Shown: piece after piece, positions 43,518 to 52,798 of the stretch | Numbering within the stretch: position 1 is the stretch's first letter | How the letters are laid out: each line of letters starts with the position of its first letter | Assembly (NCBI RefSeq): GCF_900119895.1 | Contig: NZ_FQLR01000002.1 | Span: 90,181-154,180, forward strand | Source: Collinsella phocaeensis | GTDB lineage: Bacteria > Actinomycetota > Coriobacteriia > Coriobacteriales > Coriobacteriaceae | Direction of reading: 5' to 3' | DNA: 64,000 nucleotides | Notes under the pieces: generated by a model | Databases searched by the model: none | Seen by the model: the letters and a program-made list of their open reading frames with translations, nothing else | Told to the model about the DNA's origin: nothing | Made by a program: the position numbers and the translations under genes

Positions 43518-43848
43518 CGTTCCTCCCAACGTGTCGAGTGGCCCCACTCTACGGCCGCCACGCCCCGATTCCACTCCACGGTTCCATCAACTTTGCCGGC
43601 GCCGTCAGATACGCGCAAGCATCTTCGCATGCGATCCGAAACCGGGTGTCACTCCCCCTTATGACATAGTTTATGAGACCCCCTTTTGACGAGGGGTTAT
43701 TATGGTTTACATATCGCCTCCTGCTCATCCGAACAATTTCAACCTCACTTCTTATGGCCAGGCTGTTGAAGTTGTTGATAACTGCGTTGGGTAGCCGCAC
43801 GCTCCGTGTTGCATCCATGCGCACCGTCGATCACCGTTGAAGCGCGAT
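43518..43848. other. Intergenic region upstream of the SARP-like gene
   Basis: A 331-bp gap, AT-rich from 43640 to 43790, with the direct repeat described separately. No coding sequence is supported. A clear promoter cannot be fixed. Confidence 0.5.
43654..43690 (-). promoter_or_regulatory. Direct repeat upstream of the SARP-like gene
   Basis: cccccttatgac (43654-43665) and cccccttttgac (43679-43690) match at 11 of 12 bases and are 25 bp apart. They lie 137-173 bases before the start codon. SARP-type regulators bind direct repeats, so this is a candidate autoregulatory site. Confidence 0.45.
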
Positions 43849-43882
43849 AAAAAAACGCGCCCCGGCCTTACCGGAGCGCGTC
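43849..43882 (-). terminator. Terminator of nagB
   Basis: A 12-pair stem (43856-43867 with 43871-43882, two G-U pairs). Reading leftward it is followed by ttttttt, 36 bases after the nagB stop. Confidence 0.85.
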
Positions 43883-43917
43883 ACACGCCGCGTGCGCAGC
43901 GTCTCATGGATGAAAGA

Positions 43918-44658
43918 CTACGCCAGCTTGTCCTTGCAGAGCGCCAGCGCCTCGTCGTCGGCGATGACGACGACGTTGGGATGAAGCTGCAGAATCGAGG
44001 CGGGGCAGGACGGCGCGATCGGGCCGAAGCACATGTCGTGCACCGCCTGCGCCTTCTTCTCGCCGTTTGCGAGCACCAGGATCTGACGGGCGAACATGAT
44101 CGTCTGGGTGCCCATGGTGTAGGCCTGGCGCGGGACGTCCTCGATGCGGTCGAACAGGCGGCTGTTCGCCTCGATCGTGGACTCGGTGAGGTCCACGCAG
44201 TGGGTACCGCAGGAGAAGTGATCGTCCGGCTCGTTGAAGCCGATATGGCCGTTGTTGCCGATGCCGAGGAGCTGCAGGTCGGGATAGCCGGCGGCGCCGA
44301 CAAGCCCGTCGTATGCGGCGCAGTTGGCCTCGGCGTCCATATTGGAGCCATCGGGCACGAACGTGCGCGACTTGTCGATGTTCACATGGTCGAAGAGGTT
44401 GTCGTTCATGAAGTAGCGGTAGCTCTGAGGATCGTCACCGGTCAGACCGCGATACTCGTCGAGGTTATACGAACTCACCTCGGAGAAATCGAGGTCGCCC
44501 GCCTCATACTTGGCGACAAGCCCTTTATAGGTGCCGATCGGGGTGGAACCCGTGGCAAGGCCGAGCACGCAGTTCGGCTTAAGGGTGACCTGGGCGGCGA
44601 TAAGATTCGCCGCCTTACGGCTCATGTCCTCATAATCGGTTGCATGGATAATCTTCAT
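43918..44658 (-). CDS. nagB: Glucosamine-6-phosphate deaminase
   Basis: A 246-residue enzyme that converts glucosamine 6-phosphate to fructose 6-phosphate and ammonia. Motifs: LGLATGSTPIGTY (phosphate loop), VSSYNLDEYRGL (catalytic Asp) and GIGNNGHIGFNEP (catalytic His). The start MKIIHATDY at 44658 has AAAGGAG 6 bases upstream. nagA is not adjacent. glmM, the opposing biosynthetic step, lies nearby. Confidence 0.95.
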   Translation of the reverse strand: MKIIHATDYEDMSRKAANLIAAQVTLKPNCVLGLATGSTPIGTYKGLVAKYEAGDLDFSEVSSYNLDEYRGLTGDDPQSYRYFMNDNLFDHVNIDKSRTFVPDGSNMDAEANCAAYDGLVGAAGYPDLQLLGIGNNGHIGFNEPDDHFSCGTHCVDLTESTIEANSRLFDRIEDVPRQAYTMGTQTIMFARQILVLANGEKKAQAVHDMCFGPIAPSCPASILQLHPNVVVIADDEALALCKDKLA

Positions 44659-44947
44659 GACGCGCTCCTTTCCATCTAGGACAAAACGTCCCAGCCCCTT
44701 GCGGCCCGCGTCGGCCGCGACCAACGTGAGCGCGAACTCTTCAGGGCAAGGTCGCGCGTGATGAAAAGAACTCCCGTGTCGAGGCCCCTGCCCGTCCACG
44801 GCAGCCCGAACCAATCGGGTCGGACATGTTCTACTATGTCATATCTTCATAGCAAAAGACAAGCGCTCGCCAGCAAGCGGACGGAAGCGTATGCGTCTCC
44901 ACGGCTACCCGCTCAAGGTCACTGGACGCACCGCGCGGCAAGCACGG
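44659..44947. other. Intergenic region upstream of nagB
   Basis: It holds an AT-rich patch at 44829-44870 (leftward ttgcta and tagaac boxes, 16 bp apart) that could be the nagB promoter. A near-perfect dyad, ccgaacc-aatc-gggtcgg, lies at 44806-44823 and could be an operator. Evidence for either is weak. Confidence 0.4.
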
Positions 44948-44987
44948 CAAAAGAAACGCGCCAAAAGGGACGGACCCTTTTGGCGCG
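44948..44987 (-). terminator. Terminator of the EIIA-Glc gene
   Basis: A perfect 13-bp stem (44957-44969 with 44975-44987) and 5-base loop. Reading leftward it is followed by tttcttttg, 40 bases after the gene. Confidence 0.85.
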
Positions 44988-45027
44988 AAACATCCCTGGC
45001 GAGGACCGGTCGATGCAGCGTCTCCAA

Positions 45028-45525
45028 TCAACGGCAGCGGACGGAGATCAGCTCGTCAAGCTCGGAGACGGAGGCCCCCACGTTACCCTTGATGCTGGCG
45101 AACTCCACCGCGTTGCACACGAGGATGGGCACCGTCACATCGAACCCTTCCCGCTGTATGGCGGCACGATCGAACTCGATCAGCACGTCTCCGCGCTTGA
45201 CCGCCTGTCCCACCGACGCGCGAACGCCGAAATGCCTCCCGTCGAGCTTGACCGTATCGAGGCCGATATGAATGAGCACATCAAGCCCATCGTTGGTGTG
45301 GAGAGCGACTGCGTGGCCCGTCGGAAACACAGCCTCGACCTTGCAGTCGGCGGGAGCGACGACCTTGTCGCCCGTCGGCACGACGGCGACGCCTTGACCG
45401 AGCAGGCCGGCAGCGAACGTCTGGTCTTGAACCTCTGAGAGCGAAATCACTTTGCCCGCGAGCGGCGAAAGCAGCGTCTTGCTTCGCGTGCGCAGGCCAA
45501 TCGACTTGAGAAACCCGTCGAACAT
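45028..45525 (-). CDS. crr: PTS glucose-type EIIA component
   Basis: A 165-residue stand-alone EIIA-Glc. His71 (PTGHAVAL) and His86 (VLIHIGLDTV) are spaced as in the known active-site pair, His86 being the phosphorylated one. It accepts phosphate from HPr and passes it to an EIIBC, and can regulate permeases. No EIIBC is in the window. It lies between nagB and glmM. AGGGGGAAC precedes the ATG. Confidence 0.92.
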   Translation of the reverse strand: MFDGFLKSIGLRTRSKTLLSPLAGKVISLSEVQDQTFAAGLLGQGVAVVPTGDKVVAPADCKVEAVFPTGHAVALHTNDGLDVLIHIGLDTVKLDGRHFGVRASVGQAVKRGDVLIEFDRAAIQREGFDVTVPILVCNAVEFASIKGNVGASVSELDELISVRCR

Positions 45526-45609
45526 GTTCCCCCTAGATCACCCGTGCAGTAATCAGCACCCCATATCCTACCCTACTTCACCCAGAAAAGGGAACGAAGG
45601 AGGCCTCGG

Positions 45610-46947
45610 TTAGGGGAGCTCGCGCTTAACGACCTCGGTGATCTCGTCGACCGCGGCCTGCGCCTCCTCCTGCGTCGCGGCCTCGGCCATGACGCGTACG
45701 AGCGGCTCGGTACCGGAGGTGCGCACGAGCACGCGCCCGCGCTCGCCCAGACGCTCCTCGACAGCGCGGACGGCATCCCAGACGGGCGCGCAACCATCGA
45801 GCTCGGCCTTGCGCTCGGAACGCACGTTCTCGAGCACCTGCGGGAAGATCTGCACGGGTGCGCAGAGCGTGGAGAGCGCCTCGCGCTCGGCTCGCATGAC
45901 CTCCATGACCCGCAGAGACGTCATGATGCCGTCACCCGTGGTCTCGATGTCACCGAAGATGATGTGCCCAGACTGCTCGCCGCCCAGGCTGTAGCCCTTC
46001 TCGCGCATGCAGGCGGTGACATACTTATCGCCGACCGCAGTGGTCTCGTAGCGCAGGTTGGCCCGGTCGAACGCGCGGAAGAGGCCGAGGTTGCTCATCA
46101 CGGTCGGCACCACGGTGCCGGCGGTGAGGCGCCCGTGCTTGTGCAGATACGTGCCGCACACGTACAGGATCAGATCGCCGTCGACGACGTTGCCGCGCTC
46201 ATCCACGGCCAGGCAACGGTCGGCATCGCCGTCGTAGGCGAATCCGACGTCCAGGCCCTGCTCCACGACGTGACGGCGCAGGCGCTCGATATGGGTGGAG
46301 CCGCAGTCGACGTTGATGTTGAAGCCGTCCGGAGCGTTGCTGATGACGCGAACGTCGGCACCGAGCGCATCGAACACCGGCTTGGCGACCGAGGAAGCCG
46401 AACCGTTCGCGCAGTCCAGGCCGATCTTCATGCCCTGCAGCGAGAAGTTGGCGCTGGCGATCAGGTGGGCTATATAGCGGTTGCGACCCTGCATGTAATC
46501 GACCGTGCAGCCGATCTCGTCACCCGTCGCGAAGGGAACCTCGCTCTTGCCGTCGATATAGTCCTCGATCAGCTCGAGGACCTCTTCGTCCATCTTGCAG
46601 CCTTCGCCGTTCATGAGCTTGATGCCGTTATCGGTGTAGGGGTTATGGCTCGCCGAGATCATGATGCCGCAATCGAAGCGCCCGTCGATCGTCTCGTAGG
46701 CGACGCCCGGCGTCGGGATGACATGCAGCAGGTACGCGTCGGCACCGGAGGCCACGAGGCCCGAAACGAGACCGGATTCGAACATGTAGCTCGAACGGCG
46801 GGTATCCTTTCCGACGATGATGCGGGCCTTGCGCTCGAAACGCGCGCCGTAATACCAGCCCACGAAGCGACCGATCTTGTACGCATGCTCGACCGTGAGG
46901 GCGCTGCCGGCCTCCCCGCGGAACCCATCGGTGCCGAAATACTTCAT
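45610..46947 (-). CDS. glmM: Phosphoglucosamine mutase
   Basis: A 445-residue alpha-D-phosphohexomutase that converts glucosamine 6-phosphate to glucosamine 1-phosphate for peptidoglycan. Motifs: FGTDGFRGEAG at the N-terminus, GIMISASHNPYTDNGIK with the phosphoserine, AYDGDADRCLAVD as metal loop and GGEQSGHIIF for sugar binding. RTSGTEPLVRVM closes the phosphate site. It lies just after the rplM-rpsI terminator. Confidence 0.96.
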   Translation of the reverse strand: MKYFGTDGFRGEAGSALTVEHAYKIGRFVGWYYGARFERKARIIVGKDTRRSSYMFESGLVSGLVASGADAYLLHVIPTPGVAYETIDGRFDCGIMISASHNPYTDNGIKLMNGEGCKMDEEVLELIEDYIDGKSEVPFATGDEIGCTVDYMQGRNRYIAHLIASANFSLQGMKIGLDCANGSASSVAKPVFDALGADVRVISNAPDGFNINVDCGSTHIERLRRHVVEQGLDVGFAYDGDADRCLAVDERGNVVDGDLILYVCGTYLHKHGRLTAGTVVPTVMSNLGLFRAFDRANLRYETTAVGDKYVTACMREKGYSLGGEQSGHIIFGDIETTGDGIMTSLRVMEVMRAEREALSTLCAPVQIFPQVLENVRSERKAELDGCAPVWDAVRAVEERLGERGRVLVRTSGTEPLVRVMAEAATQEEAQAAVDEITEVVKRELP

Positions 46948-47042
46948 AAGCCTTGTCCCTTCGCTCTGTCCGGCTCGCGCTGACGACCGGATCTTCTGCG
47001 TCCGTACGGTCGCCGCCAGGCGGCCATAGCTCTATATGATAC

Positions 47043-47084
47043 GAAAAAACGGGACCCACCGAACATTCGGCAGGCCCCGTTTTG
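47043..47084 (-). terminator. Terminator of rplM-rpsI
   Basis: A long imperfect stem between 47045-47062 and 47066-47083 ending cgggg/ccccg. Reading leftward it is followed by tttttt. Confidence 0.8.
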
Positions 47085-47106
47085 AAAGCGTAAGCTCCGG
47101 AAGCGA

Positions 47107-47502
<396 letters not shown>

Positions 47503-47504
47503 CT

Positions 47505-47948
47505 TTATGCCTCCACCTCAATCTTGACGGGGTTCTGAGCGGCGTGCGGGTGCTCGGCACCGGCGTACACCTTGAGCTTCTTGAGCTGGGCGCGACCCAG
47601 GGTGGTCTTGGGGAGCATGCCGCGGACGGCGCGCTCGATGACCTGCTCGGGATGCTTCTCCATAGCGACGCGGAAGCTCTCCGCCTTGAGGCCGCCATTG
47701 TAGCCGCTGTGACGGTAGTAGACCTTCTGGTCGGCCTTGTTGCCGGTAAGCTGGACCTTATCGGCGTTGATGACCACCACGAAGTCACCGCAGTCAGAGT
47801 TGGGGGTGAACTGGGGCTTGTTCTTGCCGCGCAGGATCATGGCGATCTGGGTGGCGAGACGGCCCAGGACAGCACCCTCGGCATCGATGAGGACCCAGTT
47901 GCGGGAAACCTCACCCTGCTTGGCGTAGTGAGTCGACTTCTGAATCAC
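47505..47948 (-). CDS. rplM: 50S ribosomal protein L13
   Basis: A 147-residue protein with [40 protein letters not shown] and [20 protein letters not shown]. The GTG start is supported by GGAGGAG 6 bases upstream. First gene of the classic rplM-rpsI operon, with a good sigma-70 promoter upstream. Confidence 0.97.
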   Translation of the reverse strand: MIQKSTHYAKQGEVSRNWVLIDAEGAVLGRLATQIAMILRGKNKPQFTPNSDCGDFVVVINADKVQLTGNKADQKVYYRHSGYNGGLKAESFRVAMEKHPEQVIERAVRGMLPKTTLGRAQLKKLKVYAGAEHPHAAQNPVKIEVEA

Positions 47949-48014
47949 TTGACTCCTCCATGTACAGTACGTGTCTTAACAGAGATTCACGGGGCTCTGC
48001 AAAGTAACTTGTCA

Positions 48015-48042
48015 ATAATACCGCCTTCACGCGGCTCGTCAA
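48015..48042 (-). promoter_or_regulatory. Sigma-70 promoter of rplM-rpsI
   Basis: Leftward -35 TTGACG (48037-48042), 16-bp spacer and -10 TATTAT (48015-48020), giving a leader of about 60 nt. Confidence 0.7.
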
Positions 48043-48081
48043 CGAACAATCTGCCCCATCGCAGACTTTCTGCACATGTCA

Positions 48082-48109
48082 GCGCCTCCCGCCGGTACGG
48101 CGGAGGCGC
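48082..48109. terminator. Possible terminator hairpin after the patatin gene
   Basis: gcgcctcc(c)gcc pairs with ggcggaggcgc. There is no T-tract, so termination is uncertain. Confidence 0.35.
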
Positions 48110-48133
48110 GGCGCGCCGTCTGGACCCCGCTCG

Positions 48134-49018
48134 CTACCCCTCGACGAACTCCCTGATCTGATCGAGGCGGGAAAGCGCCGCGCGGCGTCCCTCGATATAG
48201 AGCCTGAGCAGCTTCTCGGTATCGTGCTCGACATGCGCGACCTCGACTGGATGATCGGGCGCGAGCACGAGCGCGCGCCCCTGCTGCTCGTACTCCCAGA
48301 TATGCTCGCGCTGCGCGTTGTAGCGCGCATGCCGGCTCTCGAGCGCTTCGAGCAGATACGGGTACTCCGCATACCGCGCCCGGGCGACCCCCATGAACTC
48401 ATAAGGGCCCTTCGTGTACCCGCGGTCCTGCGTGAGCACCACGAGTGCCCGACCGTACCCCGCCTCCTCGAGCACGTGCTCGATGGGCACGGAGTCGGCG
48501 ATGCCGCCGTCGAGGTAGCGATGGCCGTCGATCTCGACCGGCGGCGTGACGAGCGGCAGGGAAGTGGTCGCGCGCAGGCGCTCGATATCGAGGACCGCGT
48601 TCTCGACCTCCAGATACGCCGCGGTACCGAAGACGATATCCGTCGCCGCGGCGAACAGCCGCATCGGATTGGCGCCGAAGGCCTCGTTGTCGAACGGGTC
48701 GATACGGTCCTGCACGTCGTTGAGCAGGAAGTCGTAGCCCACGATGCTCCCGCTCGTCGCCAGCGACTTCGCGCCCATGTAGCGCGGATCGTTGCAAAAT
48801 GCCAGGTTGACGCGGTTCGGCCTGCCGATCTGACGGGACTTGTAGTTCAAGCCGGAAAGCGCTCCCGCAGAGACCCCGTAGCATGCGTCCGCATCGATGC
48901 CGTTCTCGAGCAGCACGTCCACGACGCCGGCGGTGAACTGGCATCGAAAGCTCCCGCCCTCGAAGACCGCCGCGACCTTTCCGGCGTTCGCCGCCGCGCC
49001 CCGAAGCTTCCCGTCCAT
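48134..49018 (-). CDS. Patatin-like phospholipase
   Basis: A 294-residue protein. VFEGGSFRCQFTAGV is the oxyanion loop, Ser50 in YGVSAGAL is the nucleophile and YLDGGIADSVP carries the catalytic Asp. This fits the bacterial YjjU/YlbK-type patatin family of lipid acyl hydrolases. No signal peptide is present, so it is probably cytoplasmic. The start MDGKLRG at 49018 has AGGGGAG 5 bases upstream. Confidence 0.9.
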   Translation of the reverse strand: MDGKLRGAAANAGKVAAVFEGGSFRCQFTAGVVDVLLENGIDADACYGVSAGALSGLNYKSRQIGRPNRVNLAFCNDPRYMGAKSLATSGSIVGYDFLLNDVQDRIDPFDNEAFGANPMRLFAAATDIVFGTAAYLEVENAVLDIERLRATTSLPLVTPPVEIDGHRYLDGGIADSVPIEHVLEEAGYGRALVVLTQDRGYTKGPYEFMGVARARYAEYPYLLEALESRHARYNAQREHIWEYEQQGRALVLAPDHPVEVAHVEHDTEKLLRLYIEGRRAALSRLDQIREFVEG

Positions 49019-49101
49019 CGTCTCCCCTATCTCATCGCCGGCTTCGCCGGATACGCCTTGCACTGCTTGTGCTTCTACCACAAATCCGCCCTTTGCAAAC
49101 A

Positions 49102-49143
49102 GCGACCGCCCGCCCCGCGCGACAGCGAGGGGCGGGCGGTCGC
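49102..49143 (-). terminator. Probable terminator of htpG
   Basis: A perfect 15-bp stem (49102-49116 with 49129-49143). Reading leftward it is followed by a short tgtttg. It lies 28 bases after the htpG stop. Confidence 0.65.
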
Positions 49144-49171
49144 TCGTCGAGGCCCTAACCTGCGATAAGCG

Positions 49172-51196
49172 CTACATCAGCTCGCATACGCGCGCCGCGA
49201 ACGCGACCGGGTCCTCGGGAAGCATGCCTTCGACCAGCAGGGCCTGGTCGTACAGCAAACCGGCGTACAGGCCGATTTTATCGGTGTCGCCCGCCTCCTG
49301 GGCCGCCACGAGCTTCTCGAAGACCGGGTGCTTCGCGTTGAGCTCGAGCACGCGGCGGCTCTTCGGCAGGTCGTCGGATGCCGCCTCCGGCCCGCGCGCG
49401 AGAACCTTCTCCATCTCGAGCGACAGCGGTCCCTCGGTCGTGATGCAGGCGGGCGCATCCGTCAGGCGAGCCGAGACCGCAACCTTCTCGACCTTGCCGT
49501 CGAGCGACGCGCACATGGCATCGCAGAGCGCCTCGTTGTCCTTGGTCGCGCGCTGGGCGTCCTCCTTCTCCTCGTCGGTCGCCAAGTCGACATCCCCGGC
49601 CGCAACGTTTTTGAACTCGATGCGCCGGTCTTCGAGCTCGGGCTCGGCTCCGTCTGCGACAGCCTGCTCCGCTGCCGCGCGGGCGGCGTCGTCCTCGTAG
49701 ACCTTCGGCATGTCACGGGCGACGTACTCGCGCATGGCCTGGAAGGTGAACTCGTCCACATCGGCGGTGAGCAGCAAGACGTCGTAACCGCGCGAAAGGG
49801 CGCCGGTCACGACCGGCATCTTGGCGAGGCGCTCGCGCGAATCGCCCGCAGCGTAGTAGATGGCCTGCTGACCCTCCGGCATCGCTGCCGCGTACTCCGC
49901 CAAGGTGACCATCTTCTGCTCCCGCGCGCTCCAGAACAGCAAAAGGTCGGCCAGCTCGTCGGCCTTCATACCGTAGCTCGAGTAGATCCCGTACTTGAGC
50001 CCGCGCCCGAAGTTATCGAAGAACGTCTCGTAGGCTTCGCGATCGTTGTCGCGCATGTCCTCGAGCTCGGAGGTCACCTTCTTCTCGACGCGCCGGGCGA
50101 TGGCGCGCAGCTGCCTGTTCTGCTGAAGGGTCTCGCGGCTGATGTTGAGCGAGACGTCCTGGGAATCGACGACGCCGCGCACGAAGTTGTAGTAGTCCGG
50201 AAGCAGGTCGGCGCACTTCTCCATGATGAGCACGTTGGAGCTGTAGAGTGCCAGGCCCTTCTCGTAGTCCTTGCTGTAGAGGTCGAAGGGCGCGCGTCCG
50301 GGGATGAAGAGCAGCGCATCGTACTCCAGGGCCCCCTCGGCATGGAAGGAGGCGGTGCGGAGCGGAGCCTCGAAATCATGGAACGATGACTTGTAGAACT
50401 CGTCGTAGTCCTCCTGCGACACATCCGCCGCGCGCTTCTTCCAGATGGGGGTCATGGAGTTCAGCGTCTCGAGCTCCTTGTAGTCCTCCCACTCCGGCGT
50501 GTAGTCGTCGCCGGCGTCCTCGGGCTTGGGCTTCTGGCGGCTCTTGGTCACCATCATCTGGATCGGGTAGCGCACGTAGTTGCTGTACCGGCGCACCAGG
50601 TCCTTGATCGTCCATTCAGTGAGGTAGCGGCCGTAGTCCTCGCCGGCCTCGCCGGATTCCGCCGACTCGTCGTCCCGCAGGGTGAGAATGACATCGGTGC
50701 CGTGCCCGGCGCGCTCGGCGGGCTCGATGGTATAGCCCTCGAGTCCGTCGGAATCCCAGGCGTTCGCCTCCTCGGAACCGAAGGCGCGCGATACGACGCG
50801 GACGTGCTTCGCCACCATGAATGCAGAGTAGAAGCCGACGCCGAACTGACCGATGATATCGACCTCCGAGCCCTGGCTCTCGGCGTTCTCCGACTTGAAC
50901 TCCTCGCTGCCCGAATGGGCGATCGTCCCGAGATTGCGCTCGAGCTCGTCCGCGTTCATGCCGATGCCGTTGTCGGAGACGGTCAGCGTGCGGACGCCCT
51001 CGTCAACGGAGATGCGGATGGCGAGATCGCCGTCGGCGAGTTCCATGCTCGCATCGGAAAGGCTCTTGAAGTTGAGCTTATCGACCGCATCGGAGGCATT
51101 GGAGATCAGTTCGCGGAGGAAGATCTCCTTGTTGGTGTAGATGGAGTTGATCATGAGGTCGAGAAGCTTCTTGCTCTCGGTCTTGAATGCGCGCAT
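49172..51196 (-). CDS. htpG: Chaperone HtpG (Hsp90)
   Basis: A 674-residue Hsp90. ATP-site motifs: EIFLRELISNASDAVDK, VSDNGIGMNADEL, IGQFGVGFYSAFMVA and GTDVILTL. Middle- and C-terminal Hsp90 domains follow; the family is usually about 620-640 residues. An acidic insert (AAEQAVADGAEPELED) occurs near residue 510. The start MRAFKTESKKL at 51196 has AAAGGA upstream. Confidence 0.96.
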   Translation of the reverse strand: MRAFKTESKKLLDLMINSIYTNKEIFLRELISNASDAVDKLNFKSLSDASMELADGDLAIRISVDEGVRTLTVSDNGIGMNADELERNLGTIAHSGSEEFKSENAESQGSEVDIIGQFGVGFYSAFMVAKHVRVVSRAFGSEEANAWDSDGLEGYTIEPAERAGHGTDVILTLRDDESAESGEAGEDYGRYLTEWTIKDLVRRYSNYVRYPIQMMVTKSRQKPKPEDAGDDYTPEWEDYKELETLNSMTPIWKKRAADVSQEDYDEFYKSSFHDFEAPLRTASFHAEGALEYDALLFIPGRAPFDLYSKDYEKGLALYSSNVLIMEKCADLLPDYYNFVRGVVDSQDVSLNISRETLQQNRQLRAIARRVEKKVTSELEDMRDNDREAYETFFDNFGRGLKYGIYSSYGMKADELADLLLFWSAREQKMVTLAEYAAAMPEGQQAIYYAAGDSRERLAKMPVVTGALSRGYDVLLLTADVDEFTFQAMREYVARDMPKVYEDDAARAAAEQAVADGAEPELEDRRIEFKNVAAGDVDLATDEEKEDAQRATKDNEALCDAMCASLDGKVEKVAVSARLTDAPACITTEGPLSLEMEKVLARGPEAASDDLPKSRRVLELNAKHPVFEKLVAAQEAGDTDKIGLYAGLLYDQALLVEGMLPEDPVAFAARVCELM

Positions 51197-51285
51197 CGTT
51201 CGTCCTTTCCGCTTCGCCACGCGGGGCGTATCGCAGCCCATATGTTCAAACGTTCTGCATCGTACCCAATATCACGCTCATAAAA

Positions 51286-51306
51286 CCTGAGTGCTTAAGA
51301 CTTAGA
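51286..51306. promoter_or_regulatory. Weak HAIR-like dyad upstream of htpG
   Basis: cctgagt-N7-acttaga resembles the HspR-binding HAIR element (cttgagt-N7-actcaag): the left half matches 6 of 7 positions, the right only 4. It lies 90 bases before the htpG start. A heat-shock operator is possible but unproven. Confidence 0.3.
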
Positions 51307-51318
51307 TATTCTTCAAAC

Positions 51319-51350
51319 GAAAAAGCGCCGCCGGGAATCCGACGGCGCCT
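51319..51350 (-). terminator. Terminator of the CpsBCD-type operon
   Basis: Stem agcgccgccgg / ccgacggcgcct (51324-51334 with 51339-51350). Reading leftward it is followed by tttttc. Confidence 0.8.
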
Positions 51351-51357
51351 CGCATAC

Positions 51358-52011
51358 CTAAGCGCGCATATGTCGTCCGCGCACGCGGAATTTCGAGCGG
51401 GCTTCGGCAAGATAGCCGTAATGCTCCACCATGTGCGCGTCGCTCGCGATGAACGTGTACATGTTCTCCTCGAACATGAGCTTGGCAGGCTTCTTCTCTC
51501 GACCCAGGCGACCGCCGGCGATGAAGTCGGAAGAAGCCTGGAGCTTGCACCCCATCTTCATGAGCCGCTTGGCGACGGAGATATCCTCCTGGATCGCGCG
51601 ATACCGCTCGGGGTGCGCGATGATGACCTCGTAGCCCATGCCCTGCAGCTCGTAGATCGTGCGCTCGTACTCCTGGAACTCCATCTTGCCCGCACGGGTC
51701 GAGAGCTCGAGCAGAAACTCGTTTGACCCGTCGAAATGCAGCACGTCGGCCCACTCCATGCCAAGATCCATGAGCTTGGCGTGGTTCACCTCGAAGCCCA
51801 TCTGCAAGGGAAATCCCCCGGCATGGGCGACGAGCAGCTCGTAAGCGTCCCACATGGCGTCATAGTCGAAATACGGCTCGCGGCAATGCGGGGTGCACAC
51901 GATGCTCGTGACGCCCGCGGCGCGGGCGGCGTCGAGCATCGCGAGGCTCTCCGCGAGGTCGGCGGCACCGTCATCGACGCCGGGAAGGATATGGCAATGG
52001 ATGTCGCGCAT
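51358..52011 (-). CDS. CpsB/YwqE-type tyrosine-protein phosphatase (PHP fold)
   Basis: A 217-residue metal-dependent phosphatase. MRDIHCHILPGVDDGA binds metals at the N-terminus, with CTPHCREPYF, IIAHPERYRAI and FIASDAHMVEHYG further on. It dephosphorylates the BY-kinase encoded next to it and so controls surface polysaccharide length or export. Confidence 0.92.
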   Translation of the reverse strand: MRDIHCHILPGVDDGAADLAESLAMLDAARAAGVTSIVCTPHCREPYFDYDAMWDAYELLVAHAGGFPLQMGFEVNHAKLMDLGMEWADVLHFDGSNEFLLELSTRAGKMEFQEYERTIYELQGMGYEVIIAHPERYRAIQEDISVAKRLMKMGCKLQASSDFIAGGRLGREKKPAKLMFEENMYTFIASDAHMVEHYGYLAEARSKFRVRGRHMRA

Positions 52012-52032
52012 GTCCTGGACTCCGTATTCCTC

Positions 52033-52797
52033 TTATCGGCCGAAGCGGCTCGAGGAGGCGAGGCCGGACGACGCACCCTGGGCGCCCTTGCCCTGCGGTA
52101 CCGCCTGCACGTCGTCGGACTTGCGAACCTTCTTGCCGTCCTTGGTGTAATAGGAGTAGTAGTACTCGCTCGTCTCGGCCTCGCAGTAGTTCATGACGGC
52201 ACCGATGACGTTGACCTCGGCACGACGGAGCTGGTCGAATGCGGCCTGGACCTCGGCGCGCTTCGCGAAGTTCTCGCGGACGACGAACAGGACGCCGTCG
52301 GAGAGGTGGCCGACCTCCGCCGCGTCGACGAACGTGCCCACGGGCGGCGTATCGAAGATGACGTACTGGAAGGTCTCGCGCAGGGCCTCCACGAGGCGAC
52401 GGAAGCGCTTGGACGCGATGATATCGGCGGGGTTGGGAATATGCGGCTCGGAATCGAGGAAGTACAGGTTCTTCTGGCTCGTCTCGACGACCGCTTCCTC
52501 GATGGTCATCTGCTCAGACAGCACCGCGTAGAGACCGCCGCGCGTGCGGGCGCCGATCATGTCGGCAAGGGAGCGGCGGCGCATGTCGCACTCAACGAGG
52601 ACCACGCTCTTGCCGCTCGTCGCGATGGCCTGAGCGAGGTTGAGCGCGACGGTGGACTTGCCCTCGTTCGGCGTCGAGGACGTGAGGGTGATTACGCGGA
52701 TGGGGTTGTCGACGCTGGAAAAGCGGATGTTCGCCAGCAGGGTCTTCGCGGCGTTCTGGACGACGAGCTTGTCGGCGCCGGCCTTCTTCTTCGCCAT
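52033..52797 (-). CDS. CpsD/YwqD-type bacterial tyrosine kinase
   Basis: A 254-residue BY-kinase. Walker A TSSTPNEGKSTVALNLAQA, Walker A' VVLVECDMRRRSL and Walker B YVIFDTPPVG are clear. A tyrosine cluster SEYYYSYYTKDGK lies before the C-terminal tail. It needs the membrane adaptor encoded one base upstream for activation. Confidence 0.93.
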   Translation of the reverse strand: MAKKKAGADKLVVQNAAKTLLANIRFSSVDNPIRVITLTSSTPNEGKSTVALNLAQAIATSGKSVVLVECDMRRRSLADMIGARTRGGLYAVLSEQMTIEEAVVETSQKNLYFLDSEPHIPNPADIIASKRFRRLVEALRETFQYVIFDTPPVGTFVDAAEVGHLSDGVLFVVRENFAKRAEVQAAFDQLRRAEVNVIGAVMNYCEAETSEYYYSYYTKDGKKVRKSDDVQAVPQGKGAQGASSGLASSSRFGR

Positions 52798-52798
52798 A

